NCBI RefSeq assembly: GCF_017052585.1
Contig: NZ_JAFFHZ010000001.1
Coordinates: 5,022,001 to 5,086,000, forward strand
Origin: Paenibacillus apiarius
GTDB taxonomy: Bacteria; Bacillota; Bacilli; Paenibacillales; Paenibacillaceae
Reading direction: 5' to 3'
DNA: 64,000 nucleotides
How positions within the stretch are numbered: position 1 is the first letter of the stretch; every line of letters starts with the position of its first letter. This document shows positions 21,501-28,080 of the stretch, piece after piece. The notes beneath the pieces were generated by a model. That model did not search any database and was not told the origin of the DNA. It worked only from the letters and a program-made list of their open reading frames with translations. Made by a program: the position numbers and the translations under genes.

Positions 21501-24042
21501 GGCGCTGGCCGGAGAGTACAATGACACAGATGAGGATATCCGGGTTACGACACTCCATACACTGTTTGCAGAACAAGCTAAGCGTATGTCGAATGAAATA
21601 GCCGTAATAAGTGAGGAAGGTCAAATAACCTATGGTGAGCTGAATAAACGCTCTAATCAAATTGCGCATTTCTTGAACGAACAGGGAATAGGCCGACATG
21701 ATTGTGTTGGCGTGCTGGCTTACAGGCACATTGAAACCATCGTTAATATCATGGGAATATTAAAAGCCGGAGCGGCTTATGTGCCGATAGATCCGGAATA
21801 CCCGGAAGATAGAAGAGCCTACATGCTCGACAACAGCAACAGCAAGCTTCTGGCTGACACTGATCTGTATGTGAAGGAAAAAGTGGAATTCTGCTCAACT
21901 GAAAATAGTAACACGGATGATCATCCGGAGGACGTAGCATATGTCATCTATACCTCTGGGAGCACAGGCAGACCTAAGGGTGTTGTGATTACCCACGGAG
22001 CCGCTGCCAATACGATCCGGGACATGAATAATAAATTCGCAGTGGGCAAGGGAGACCGGATTCTGAATTTATCATCTATGTGCTTTGATTTATCGGTGTA
22101 TGATATTTTCGGTGCCCTTAGTTCCGGCGCGGCGCTCGTGATGATTAAGGATCAGCGGGATCTTGCCGCTATCGGCAAGATCGTGGAGGACAAAGGAATC
22201 ACCATTTGGAACTCGGTGCCTGCGATTATGGATTTGCTGCTGGACCATATTCTTGGCGAGCATGTTGAAGAAGAACATCTGTATTATTGGTCCGCTGCGC
22301 ATATGCAGACGAATGACACGACGATTAGAGTGAAGAACAGTACTCTGCGGCTGGTATTGCTAAGCGGAGACTGGATACCGTTGAAACTGCCGAATAGAAT
22401 AAGCAACTATTTCATGAACGCGAATGTTATCAGTTTGGGCGGTGCAACGGAAGCATCTATTTGGTCTGTCTACTATCCGATTCATGAACAGGAACTGGAA
22501 CGCGAGATGGCATCTGTACCGTACGGAATGCCGTTGGCTAATCAGAAGTTGTATGTATTGAATTATGAGCTCAAGCTTTGCCCAATTGGCGTAGAAGGAG
22601 AATTGTATATTGGAGGCGCAGGTCTTGCCAAGGAGTATCTCAATGATAAGGCAAAGACTCAGAAGGCATTTATCGTGCATCCCGAATACGGCAGGCTATA
22701 CCGAACGGGAGACTGTGGTGTTCTGCATAGTGGGGGTTACATTGAATTCACGGGACGGAAAGATCAGCAAGTGAAGATTAGCGGATACCGGGTGGAGCTT
22801 GGAGAAATTGAGCACCAGTTGCTTCATCAGGAAGGGATTAAGGAAGCAGTCGTTGTCGACAAAAAGGACAGTAAAAATAAGAAGTTCCTTTGTGCTTATC
22901 TGGCAACCGATCAGCCGATTAACACGGAAAGCCTCAAAAAGGAGCTCGCTAAGGTTTTGCCAAGCTATATGATCCCCTCCTATTATATGCGAATTGATAA
23001 AGTGCCTCTGACACCTAACGGCAAGGTAAACCGAAAAGCTCTGCCTGATCCGGATGAAAGTGTCATCCCATTCACAGAGTACGCGGCTCCTAATCCTGGG
23101 TTAGAGCAGATGTTTGTTGATGTTTGGCATGAAATTCTGGACGTCGAAAAAATTGGTGTCACCGATAATCTGTTTGATCTTGGGGTTGACTCAACAAGCA
23201 TCATTAAATTTGTTGCCAAAACCACAGAGCACAACGTGAAAATTTCTATCCAGCAAATATTTCTGACCCCAACCATTAGACAAACGGTTCAAGCCATTTC
23301 GGACAAGGATAGCGCAACGGCTGATTTCTCTAATGAGAGAATACGGTTAAGCCCTATCCATCATTCGGACAAAAACATCTTCTGCTTCCCGCCAATTGTA
23401 GCATTAGGTGTGGTGTACCAGCGTCTATCGGAGATTATAGACAACTATGCATTCTATAGCTTCAATTTTATTGAATCTGACAACAGAATTCAGGCGTACA
23501 TCCAGTTGATCAAAGAGATTCAACCGCGGGGACCATACACATTTCTGGGGATCTCAGCCGGGGGCAACCTCGCGTTCGAGTTGACGAAGGAGCTGGAGAA
23601 ACAAGGCGACAGGGTTGCGGATCTGATTCTGATGGACTCCTTCTTTATCCAAGAAGCCGGCCAGGAACGGTCTAATGAAGAGGAAAGCCGCCGATATGCG
23701 TATGAAACGGTAGATTATATGCTGGAACAATATCCTCAGCTGCAAAGTGAAGGCGAGTATTTCCGGAATCATATCGGACATAAAATTCAAAGCTACTATG
23801 TGTATTTGGATGAGTTGATTAATTCTGGCCGAATTGCAGCCAACATCAGCGTGATTAAGTCGCCTTCGAGCAAAAGCAAGCATGTGCACGGGGATATTCA
23901 TAGGTGGAAACATTGTACTACGGCCAGGTTTGCATCCTACGCCGGCTATGGCGATCACGAAAAGATGCTGGACCATGGTTTTGTTGAAGAAAATGCCGTT
24001 CTTATTCAAAAGATACTGAACGACAATGCTTTACTCCTGTAG
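12553..24042 (+). CDS. Nonribosomal peptide synthetase C-A(Leu)-T-E-Cy-A(Cys)-T-Cy-A(Cys)-T-TE
   Basis: A 3829-residue three-module synthetase. Approximate order: C 5-440 (HHIIIDGW); A1 465-965; T1 (LGGDS near 990); E 1045-1490; Cy1 1510-1950 with the cyclization motif DLLIADAAS in place of HHxxxDG; A2 1965-2440; T2 (LGGNS near 2483); Cy2 2545-2985 with DMLITDGAS; A3 3000-3525; T3 (LGVDS near 3543); thioesterase from about 3590 with GISAGG. Pocket codes read by eye are DAWFLGNVV (Leu) for A1 and DLYNLSLIW (Cys) for both A2 and A3. The first module is followed by epimerization, giving D-Leu, then two Cys are condensed and cyclized to thiazolines. The TE releases a linear or cyclic product. The ATG at 12553 is preferred because a GTG at 12541 directly abuts GGAGG. 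No MbtH or phosphopantetheinyl transferase gene is nearby. Confidence 0.93.
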   Translation: MSTKPFIKKVYPLTPMQEGMLYHSLAENNNNTFFIQLSFKAEGILESHLLSQSLRQLIQRHEVFRTVFNYDKAKQPIQVVLEERNNEIYYRDIAHYRKEEQTELLNAFTEQDRNKGFDLTKESLLRLAVFRLGERAYEFIFSFHHIIIDGWCLSTVVKQFFTIYQGLERNRPLVLDEVPPFSAYIKWLEAKDKEQAGLYWRKYIEGIEQQTNLPWTRHSVQQGYVLDKVQFMIPKADTERLTHIARDNRVTLSTLVHAIWGIVLQRYNYSDDVVFGTVVSGRNADVAGIEKMVGLFINTNPVRVTLRHGMKFDELVKELHCSMLESEEHSHYPLSAIQADSQWGRQFINHIVGFENVPLDIDLLGEEDLSGIRIYDFELSDQTNFDFNLVVIPSDELSVSIKFNALAYKRNDMETVAGHIQQLVRAVIDNPTAEIDRLELIAPEEKNQLLHACNERLARNHPFQPVHELIAEQVRKTPNQTAVVYQDKKVTYQELDHVAEKISERLIQWGVKRGEIVALSLSPSIGMIAAILGVCKSGAAFLPIDMNYPDQRIEYLLKDSGASIFICQKEMSDRIDFGGIVMDILDIQPVSMEGMKAGSGERIRNHPDNLAYVVYTSGSTGQPKGVMIEHKALLNLCRWHIDRFEVTASDRATKYAGFGFDASVWEVFPYLACGASLYIIDEELKYDVEKVNHFFEDKGITISFLPTPFCEQFIKLENHSLRLLLTGGDKLKQFTKQTYEIINNYGPSENTVVTTCYTVMEESVNIPIGKPISNTQVYILKHNQLQPIGVAGELCISGESLSKGYLNHEELTREKFVKNPFVPGERMYRTGDLARWLPDGNMEFIGRIDQQVMIRGFRIELGEIENQLLKKAGVKEAVVIDRADESGAKYLCAYVVTEEPLAIQAMKEHLSKELPDYMIPAFFIPIEKMPVTPNGKVDRKALPEPDRTTLEAIVYEAPRNEIEANMAFVWQNILGVQHIGINDNFFQLGGDSIKAIQVSSHLKKHSIHIEIKDLFNHPSIKRLSNCAKNVFNTKAFQGLVEGETPLTPIQRWFFEHQLTDIHHWNQSVMLVNKKRFDVQALRQAIDKMLEHHDALRMVYSIQNGRVIQTNRGWIPDLFELDVFDFINDTNIEAKIEAAAQTIQTGMDLASGPLVKAGLFQTRGGDHVLLAIHHLVIDGVSWRILLEDLAMAYEQVVSGEMVKLPRKTSSYKKWAECLKEYANSEDLLQEHEYWSKLGESQWRRLPKEKAAASNRVKDAQNVKLKLPACATERLLRQTNRAYNTEINDILLTALGTALTQWLGSGRILIGVEGHGREGIFKDLDVNRTVGWFTSLYPVMLSLPLTDDMGRQIMAVKKTLRAIPNKGIGYGVIQYLTAQNNKECLKSELNPEITFNYLGQFDPVHDLFSFSNLSSGQMLSPEAERAHAIDITGVVINGELQLSFLYNGLELHEETIVKLSRDFKRNLLRIIEHCVREIPAGEASIDKEQQQEIPQSVYPPALSDPERRNEPFPLTDIQMAYWLGRNKEFDIGGVSTHAYTEVETAIDMRRFNDSLNKVIRRHPMLRAIFLPNGEQHVLDDVPDYTIEITDIRHLGEKLREECIEAGRRRMSHHVFQTNQWPLFEFTAYQTEDDQYLLCISRDLLIADAASMDIMGQDLMKYYENPDAELPELEFTFRDYVLAYKQLKTSNTYEADKEYWQQQLEHFPSAPQLPVKKLAAEVAQPQFKRVEKTYSMEDWKQLKSISFQHGVTPATLFLTIYARILSLWSNQPELAINLTVYNRYPFHKDTDKIIGDFTSNLLLGVSLHASHSFWDQAKEVQRGLLDALEHRHYEGVEFIRDIARHKGVDYGKAIMPIVFTAVLNDNPANAEPGFEQLGNLKTGISQTSQVYIDFQATILSDELWLFWDYVDQLFDAEVVQEMFAQFTVVVDAILTAGKPIDPQIAESDEALIEAFNQTDEEIAYTTLHGMFAKQVKRVPDGIAVICGDASMTYRELNERSNQIAHYLQEQGVGRNDFVGVRAERQVGTIVNILGILKAGAAYVPIDPEYPEDRISYMAENSSCKMVMDPGWYESWHTASCPTADPEDIHQPQDVAYVVYTSGSTGRPKGVVISHGAAANTIQDINNKHAVDETDRIIGLSSMCFDLSVYDIFGALGAGAALVMVQDQREVAGLWATVEKEGITIWNSVPAIMEMLADNIGKDSIHCKMKAVLLSGDWIPLHLAGKVRRHFPHAQIISLGGATEASIWSIYYPIGELAEGMSSIPYGMPLANQQIYVLNYELKHCPVGVQGELYIGGIGLAEGYLNDGEKTRSAFIMHPELGRIYRTGDYGILHRAGYIEFLGRKDQQVKIRGYRVELGEIERRLVEHDFVGSAVVVDCRDPRGKTALCAYYVSGDEELTAEELRIYLLRELPEYMVPAYFIELPELPLTANGKVDRKSLPEPDAEAGGRSLYEAPRNETETKLAGIWEEALGVERVGIHDNFFELGGNSIQMVQIRTRIGKELGSDVSLRDFLQNNTIARLGERIAAGSQAQTVKYPELVPDPARMYEPFPLTDVQMAYLIGREDHFELGGVSTHAYLELETHLDMGRFNEALLKVIDRHSMLRTIVLPTGQQRVLEHVPNYRIEIADISHLDAMAQEQCIARERERMSHYVFPSDQWPLFEYKAYKLSEGLHYLFIGYDMLITDGASFQLIHKEVMSYYNQPDRLLPELPVTFRDYMMSYTDFQNSESYAKDKQYWLNKLEDFPEAPALLYATKPENIIKPHFYRKTNHLNEDVYKKLKKKAREYNVTPSAVLCTAFAKVLSYWSNQERIALNCTVFNRFPFHEDVYSLIGDFTSVMLLDIQISPEASFWGNAETVQDVMMEALEHRHYDGVKFIRDIARYNNLSGNKAIMPIVFTSMLLDANADSQEEQHQMGEVKMALSQTSQVIIDYQVLEADGGLTITWDYVKELFDPGVIEVMFTEYFTMLDQVLGTESAYVMSGRDEDRALAGEYNDTDEDIRVTTLHTLFAEQAKRMSNEIAVISEEGQITYGELNKRSNQIAHFLNEQGIGRHDCVGVLAYRHIETIVNIMGILKAGAAYVPIDPEYPEDRRAYMLDNSNSKLLADTDLYVKEKVEFCSTENSNTDDHPEDVAYVIYTSGSTGRPKGVVITHGAAANTIRDMNNKFAVGKGDRILNLSSMCFDLSVYDIFGALSSGAALVMIKDQRDLAAIGKIVEDKGITIWNSVPAIMDLLLDHILGEHVEEEHLYYWSAAHMQTNDTTIRVKNSTLRLVLLSGDWIPLKLPNRISNYFMNANVISLGGATEASIWSVYYPIHEQELEREMASVPYGMPLANQKLYVLNYELKLCPIGVEGELYIGGAGLAKEYLNDKAKTQKAFIVHPEYGRLYRTGDCGVLHSGGYIEFTGRKDQQVKISGYRVELGEIEHQLLHQEGIKEAVVVDKKDSKNKKFLCAYLATDQPINTESLKKELAKVLPSYMIPSYYMRIDKVPLTPNGKVNRKALPDPDESVIPFTEYAAPNPGLEQMFVDVWHEILDVEKIGVTDNLFDLGVDSTSIIKFVAKTTEHNVKISIQQIFLTPTIRQTVQAISDKDSATADFSNERIRLSPIHHSDKNIFCFPPIVALGVVYQRLSEIIDNYAFYSFNFIESDNRIQAYIQLIKEIQPRGPYTFLGISAGGNLAFELTKELEKQGDRVADLILMDSFFIQEAGQERSNEEESRRYAYETVDYMLEQYPQLQSEGEYFRNHIGHKIQSYYVYLDELINSGRIAANISVIKSPSSKSKHVHGDIHRWKHCTTARFASYAGYGDHEKMLDHGFVEENAVLIQKILNDNALLL

Positions 24043-24102
24043 CTGGATGAAAACAAAGAGAAACCCTCGTCTTGAAAAAAACAAGGGTTCTCGACAAGCT
24101 GA

Positions 24103-24133
24103 GGAGCGAACTTCAAGTTCGCTCCTTTGACTT
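24103..24133 (+). terminator. Terminator of the peptide synthetase operon
   Basis: GGAGCGAA (24103-24110) pairs with TTCGCTCC (24118-24125) and the stem can extend to 11 bp. TTTGACTT follows. A second hairpin just upstream (GAGAAACCCT with AGGGTTCTC, about 24058-24093) lies right after the stop codon. The two in tandem mark the operon end. Confidence 0.7.
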
Positions 24134-24173
24134 ATAACTCGCATTTCAAACTTATTCTGAATTCAGGATAATC

Positions 24174-24202
24174 TTGTCTTTTAGAAGATATATAGATATA
24201 AT
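24174..24202 (+). promoter_or_regulatory. Promoter of the SLH/TraB gene
   Basis: TTGTCT (24174-24179) and TATAAT (24197-24202) are separated by 17 bases, about 50 bases upstream of the GTG start at 24251. No operator-like repeat was noticed. Confidence 0.6.
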
Positions 24203-24250
24203 CATTGGGGTTTGTTGTTATACATAGATTCTATTGAGAGGGGAATATTG

Positions 24251-25642
24251 GTGAAAGCTAGCAGATGGAATATGCTTAAGCGCAGCGTGGCCAGCGGGTT
24301 AGTTGCCTTGATCGCTATGCTCGGATTCGTCATACCGGCACAAGCGAATGAAGTGCCTGCCGCCGTTCCGCAGATTAGTCCGTGGTCGATGAAAGTTCTG
24401 AATGAAGGGGAGAAGTACGGCATTTTCCCGCTTGCGTGGTACTATGACGGAACTTTTCAGCAGCCGATTACACAAGACAAGTTTGAAGCTTTAATTGAAG
24501 CTACTTCAGCCAAATTGGATGCGCTCGAATTAAAGAAAAAAAGGAATGCCGTTGTACCGACGGGAACAAAGGAAATTACGAGAGAAACGGTAGTGAATGC
24601 TGTGTACGGCGTGTTGGCCCAGTATGAATTGCCTGAATCGCTAGAAATGGATAAGTACGAGCCAATCGCGTTCTTGCAGAAGAAAGGCATTGTCAACGGA
24701 ACGGACAAAGGGCTTGAGCTTGATAAGCCGAGCACCGTGGAGCAAGCGGCTGTAATCGCAAGTCGTCTTGTTGAATACACATATGACGCTGTTGGAGGCG
24801 GAGCAAAGGGGCTTTTCTGGAAAGCAACGAAAGGGCAAAATACGCTCTACTTGTTAGGTGCGATTCACTTGGGTATTCCTGATATGTATCCAATGCAAAA
24901 AAATGTAAGAGACGCATTTCAACAGTCCGATGCATTGTGGGTAGAAGTGAATTTGCAAGGCAACAAAGATATGGTGTATTTTCTTGAGTCGATGGCGTAC
25001 AGCGACGGCACGGCATTGAAAGATCATGTTTCTACAGAAACATACGAAAAGCTGCATAAGGTTCTGGAGCAACTGAAATTGCCTTTGGATACCTTTGACG
25101 CTTTCAAGCCTTGGGCAATCTCGAACAATCTCGTGCTGTCCAATATGACAGGCTCTTCTGAAGAAATGGCTCAGGCAGCAGCATTAGGCGTCGATATGTA
25201 CTTTACGAGTTCGGCATTGTTAACTGGAAAGCCGATTCATGAGTTAGAAGGACTCAAGTTCCAAGCTGACCTCTTCAACAATGTGCCGATTACAGTTCAA
25301 GAAAAAGAATTAAACGATGCGTTGGATCAGATCCTGACGCCGACAGGAAAGCCTGATGATGCGCTTGAGCAGTTTAAGCAATGGCAGCAGCTATGGACCA
25401 AAGCTGAACTGGACCAATTCACTCAATCCTTCACGGGTTCGGAGGAAATGGTGAAGAGCGATTCAGCCCAAAGATTGTTCGGGGAACGGGACAAAAATAT
25501 GACGAAGAAGCTGATGGAACTATTGGATAAAGAAGGTTCTTCCACCCACTTTGTTGTCGTCGGAGCAGGGCACTTCGTTATCAAAGATATGATTATCGAT
25601 CAGTTAAAAGCGAAAGGCTACGACGTTGAGTTCGTAAAATAA
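24251..25642 (+). CDS. Exported TraB/GumN-family protein with SLH-like N-terminus
   Basis: A 463-residue protein with a signal peptide (positive start, then LVALIAMLGFVIPAQANE). Residues of about 40-175 look like two degenerate S-layer-homology repeats (PITQDKFEALI; KKGIVNGTDKGLELDKPSTVEQAAVIASRLV). The rest is a TraB/GumN (PrgY-like) domain that begins with FWKATKGQNTLYLLGAIHLG and ends with the conserved VVVGAGHFV segment. TraB domains are thought to be metallopeptidase-related, with conserved GxxH and Glu. The protein probably sits on the cell wall. The GTG at 24251 fits AGGGGA 7-9 bases upstream and places the signal peptide at the N-terminus, unlike the upstream TTG at 24212. It is monocistronic, between two terminators. 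Confidence 0.8.
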   Translation: MKASRWNMLKRSVASGLVALIAMLGFVIPAQANEVPAAVPQISPWSMKVLNEGEKYGIFPLAWYYDGTFQQPITQDKFEALIEATSAKLDALELKKKRNAVVPTGTKEITRETVVNAVYGVLAQYELPESLEMDKYEPIAFLQKKGIVNGTDKGLELDKPSTVEQAAVIASRLVEYTYDAVGGGAKGLFWKATKGQNTLYLLGAIHLGIPDMYPMQKNVRDAFQQSDALWVEVNLQGNKDMVYFLESMAYSDGTALKDHVSTETYEKLHKVLEQLKLPLDTFDAFKPWAISNNLVLSNMTGSSEEMAQAAALGVDMYFTSSALLTGKPIHELEGLKFQADLFNNVPITVQEKELNDALDQILTPTGKPDDALEQFKQWQQLWTKAELDQFTQSFTGSEEMVKSDSAQRLFGERDKNMTKKLMELLDKEGSSTHFVVVGAGHFVIKDMIIDQLKAKGYDVEFVK

Positions 25643-25660
25643 AAGAATACGGCCATGAGA

Positions 25661-25707
25661 GGGCTAATCCGCACGTTATGAACAATGACGCAGGGTTAGC
25701 CTTTTTG
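25661..25707 (+). terminator. Rho-independent terminator after the SLH/TraB gene
   Basis: GGCTAATCC (25662-25670) pairs with GGGTTAGCC (25693-25701), with a bulge, and is followed directly by TTTTT. The distance from the stop codon fits the end of the TraB gene. Confidence 0.7.
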
Positions 25708-25764
25708 CTTCGCACAACGCACAGAAAGGAACGAATGCCGCATGCCAAGCAAGATCGTGAGTGA

Positions 25765-25896
25765 GACGCTCGGTTGTTCGCCCATACGTATCATGATGAA
25801 GTTGCTGGATTGGTGCTGATCGATGCCTGGCCCGAAGATGATGAGCGGGAGATAGCGCCGATACTTGTTGATAATGATAACTATTATCAACTATAA
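25765..25896 (+). pseudogene. Remnant of an alpha/beta hydrolase gene
   Basis: In one frame about 40 codons read LFAHTYHDEVAGLVLIDAWPEDD, a close match to the segment just after the nucleophile elbow of alpha/beta hydrolases (YAxxYPDEVAGLVLIDxxHED). No start, no GxSxG motif and no C-terminal half are present. The frame runs on into the Fur box of the next gene. It is the stump of a deleted gene whose tail was replaced by the iron-regulated promoter. Confidence 0.45.
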
Positions 25897-25897
25897 T
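25868..25897 (+). promoter_or_regulatory. Fur-regulated promoter of the first AraC-lipoprotein ORF
   Basis: TTGATA (25868-25873) and TATAAT (25892-25897) are 18 bases apart. Between and over them lies GATAATGATAACTATTATC (25870-25888), which matches the classical 19-bp Fur box at 17 positions. Fur with iron should block RNA polymerase here. Confidence 0.8.
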
Positions 25898-25949
25898 AAA
25901 AATGGTTGCCCATTGATGTACTGGCGGATCAAGACTGCCGAGGAGTTGA

Positions 25950-27959
25950 TTGAACATAATGCGGTTACGCGAACAACTTGTACTGTGGAATCAGGCATCC
26001 ATTAAGGTGATGGATATTCGTCATATCACAATGAGAGCAAACGAGGAACTTCGCTCATATCCATTGCCAGCCAGCAGTTTCTTTTATACCGTGAACGGCA
26101 GCGCGAACATACAGTTGGATGACGTGATGCACCAGGCCAACCCATTTTATATCGTACATGGCGGAAAAGGCTGCTGCGTAGACATTTTTCCGACGGAAGA
26201 GGCTTTCGAATACTATCTTCTATACTATAAAGCGTCAATTTCTCCTCATGTCCACCAGAGATTCGGCAAGATGCTGGAGCGAAGCAATCCGTTTCTTATC
26301 CAGTATGGATTTGCGCCGGGTCATCCTATTTCATTGCTGCGCAGTGTACAGCTCATGCATAAGGAGTGGGAGGAGAACGGGGAGCTGGAACAGTTCCACG
26401 TGAAGGCGCTGTTCCATCAATTTGTATACGAGCTGCTATGGCAAATTCACAGCCAGCATATACCGACACGAAAGGCTGATGTGGTGGCACAAGCAATCCA
26501 ATATGTGCATAGGCATTATGCTGACCTCATTACGATGGAGAAGCTTGCAGCAATGCTGGACAGCAGTCCGCGCCATCTATCCAGGTTGTTCAAGCAGCAT
26601 ACTGGCAGCAGCCCCGTGGATTACGTCATTCAGATTCGCATGGACAAGGCGAGGGAATTGCTCCTTTCAACAGGAGCGAACTTGCAGGAGATCGCAGAAA
26701 GCGTCGGGTATTCAGACAGCTATTATTTTGCGAAAATGTTCAAAAAACACGTGGGAGTCGCGCCAATCCGTTATCGCACGGAGAACAGAGGAAAGTCATG
26801 TCCGAATGTGCCATCGGCTGTGGCTCGATATAACATTGTGCAGCAGACAAGCCGCTATTATAGTGAATATGAGAATCATTATCACTATAAATCAGGGGGA
26901 AACCTATCTATGCATGACAGTCGAACATCTTCTGTGGCGGTCACTCTATTGCTCTGCCTTACTCTATTGCTTAGCGCTTGCTCGACAGGAACGACAGGGA
27001 GCACATCCTTGAACGGAAGCGCACAGTCCAAACAAGCAGCATCGAATCACACTTCGGATACACCAGTTGCCGGCAACGCAGATAACAAGCAATCAACAGG
27101 GACAGCAGAACAGCCCAAAACCAAAATTGTGTCCACCGTCAAAGGCGATGTAGAAGTGCCGGTTAATCCGAAGCGGGTTGTCGTCTTATATTTGCTTGGT
27201 GATGTGCTTGCTTTTGGCGTGGATCCTGTGGGTATCTCAGACGTGTATAAAGGGGCAGCATTTGAAAGTGAATTGGCAGGCATTCAATCATTGGGTGAAT
27301 GGTTCCAGCCAAGTCCCGAGGCAGTGCTTGCGCTTAACCCAGACTTAATTATCGTTCCTTCCGAAGAAACCTATGCAATGCTCAATCAGATTGCACCTAC
27401 GGTTTATTTGCCCTATGAGCAAATGTCTTTAGAAGAACGCTTGAAGAAGCTCGGAGAAGCCTTGGGCAAGGAAGGCGGGCAGTCACAGGCTTTGCTGGAC
27501 AACTTCTACGCAAAGGTGGTACAGAGTAAGCAGAAGCTGAAGGAAGCCGGCATATTGGACAAGACGGTATCCATTATGGAAGGCGGCGCGGGCAACATGG
27601 GTGTCATCTCCAGCAAGCAATATGGTCGTGGGTCACAGATAATATATGAATACTTGGGGATGAAGGCTCCGGCAATTGTTCAGAAGGAAATAGACAAGAA
27701 CGGTGAGAAACCAGCGACTCTGCTTCCTGCCTCTATGGAAGTATTGCATGGATTTTCCGGAGATTACATATTCCGCTCCGCGTATGAAGGAATGGAGGAT
27801 CTTTCCGACAATAAAATTTGGAACAGCATGCTGGCTGTGAAGGAAGGCCGACTTATCGACATAAGCTTCGGACTGTCCTACTATAATGACATTTATTCAC
27901 TAGATAAGCAGCTAGATTACATTGTGAACAGTTTGCTGGAAACTGCTAAGGCTAAATAA
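25950..27959 (+). CDS. AraC-type regulator fused in frame to a siderophore-binding lipoprotein (paralogue 1)
   Basis: A 669-codon ORF. Residues 1 to about 165 are the effector domain of an AraC regulator related to Bacillus Btr. About 185-285 hold the paired helix-turn-helix (LAAMLDSSPRHLSRLFKQHTG; LQEIAESVGYSDSYYFAKMFKKHVG). From 321 a complete lipoprotein begins: a hydrophobic signal and lipobox LLSAC with Cys near 344, a low-complexity linker, then a FeuA/FecB-like binding domain from about 390. There is no stop between the parts. The join encodes YENHYHYK through a Fur box, followed by AGGGGGA and an ATG at 26910. So the locus can make both the fusion and a free lipoprotein. The start is taken as TTG 25950 (AGGAG 4 bases away); ATG 25959 is the alternative. 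No permease or ATPase partner is nearby. Confidence 0.85.
   Translation: MNIMRLREQLVLWNQASIKVMDIRHITMRANEELRSYPLPASSFFYTVNGSANIQLDDVMHQANPFYIVHGGKGCCVDIFPTEEAFEYYLLYYKASISPHVHQRFGKMLERSNPFLIQYGFAPGHPISLLRSVQLMHKEWEENGELEQFHVKALFHQFVYELLWQIHSQHIPTRKADVVAQAIQYVHRHYADLITMEKLAAMLDSSPRHLSRLFKQHTGSSPVDYVIQIRMDKARELLLSTGANLQEIAESVGYSDSYYFAKMFKKHVGVAPIRYRTENRGKSCPNVPSAVARYNIVQQTSRYYSEYENHYHYKSGGNLSMHDSRTSSVAVTLLLCLTLLLSACSTGTTGSTSLNGSAQSKQAASNHTSDTPVAGNADNKQSTGTAEQPKTKIVSTVKGDVEVPVNPKRVVVLYLLGDVLAFGVDPVGISDVYKGAAFESELAGIQSLGEWFQPSPEAVLALNPDLIIVPSEETYAMLNQIAPTVYLPYEQMSLEERLKKLGEALGKEGGQSQALLDNFYAKVVQSKQKLKEAGILDKTVSIMEGGAGNMGVISSKQYGRGSQIIYEYLGMKAPAIVQKEIDKNGEKPATLLPASMEVLHGFSGDYIFRSAYEGMEDLSDNKIWNSMLAVKEGRLIDISFGLSYYNDIYSLDKQLDYIVNSLLETAKAK
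26870..26912 (+). promoter_or_regulatory. Intragenic Fur box, RBS and start codon for the lipoprotein half (paralogue 1)
   Basis: TGAGAATCATTATCA (26870-26884) is a 7-1-7 Fur box with one mismatch. A -10-like TATAAA (26886-26891), AGGGGGA (26894-26900) and ATG (26910-26912) follow, the last in frame with the AraC ORF. A longer inverted repeat, TTATAGTGA and TCACTATAA, brackets the box. No good -35 is visible, so an independent promoter is uncertain, but the ribosome binding site is strong. Confidence 0.65.
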
Positions 27960-28080
27960 CAATCGGATATCGAGAGTAGGGCATCTGTCTTGTGCAGGTG
28001 CCCTTCACGCATTTCTGGCATATCGCAGGAGAAGAATGCATGGGGAATTGAAATTCGGAGGCGAGAGAGGAGATGATGCG

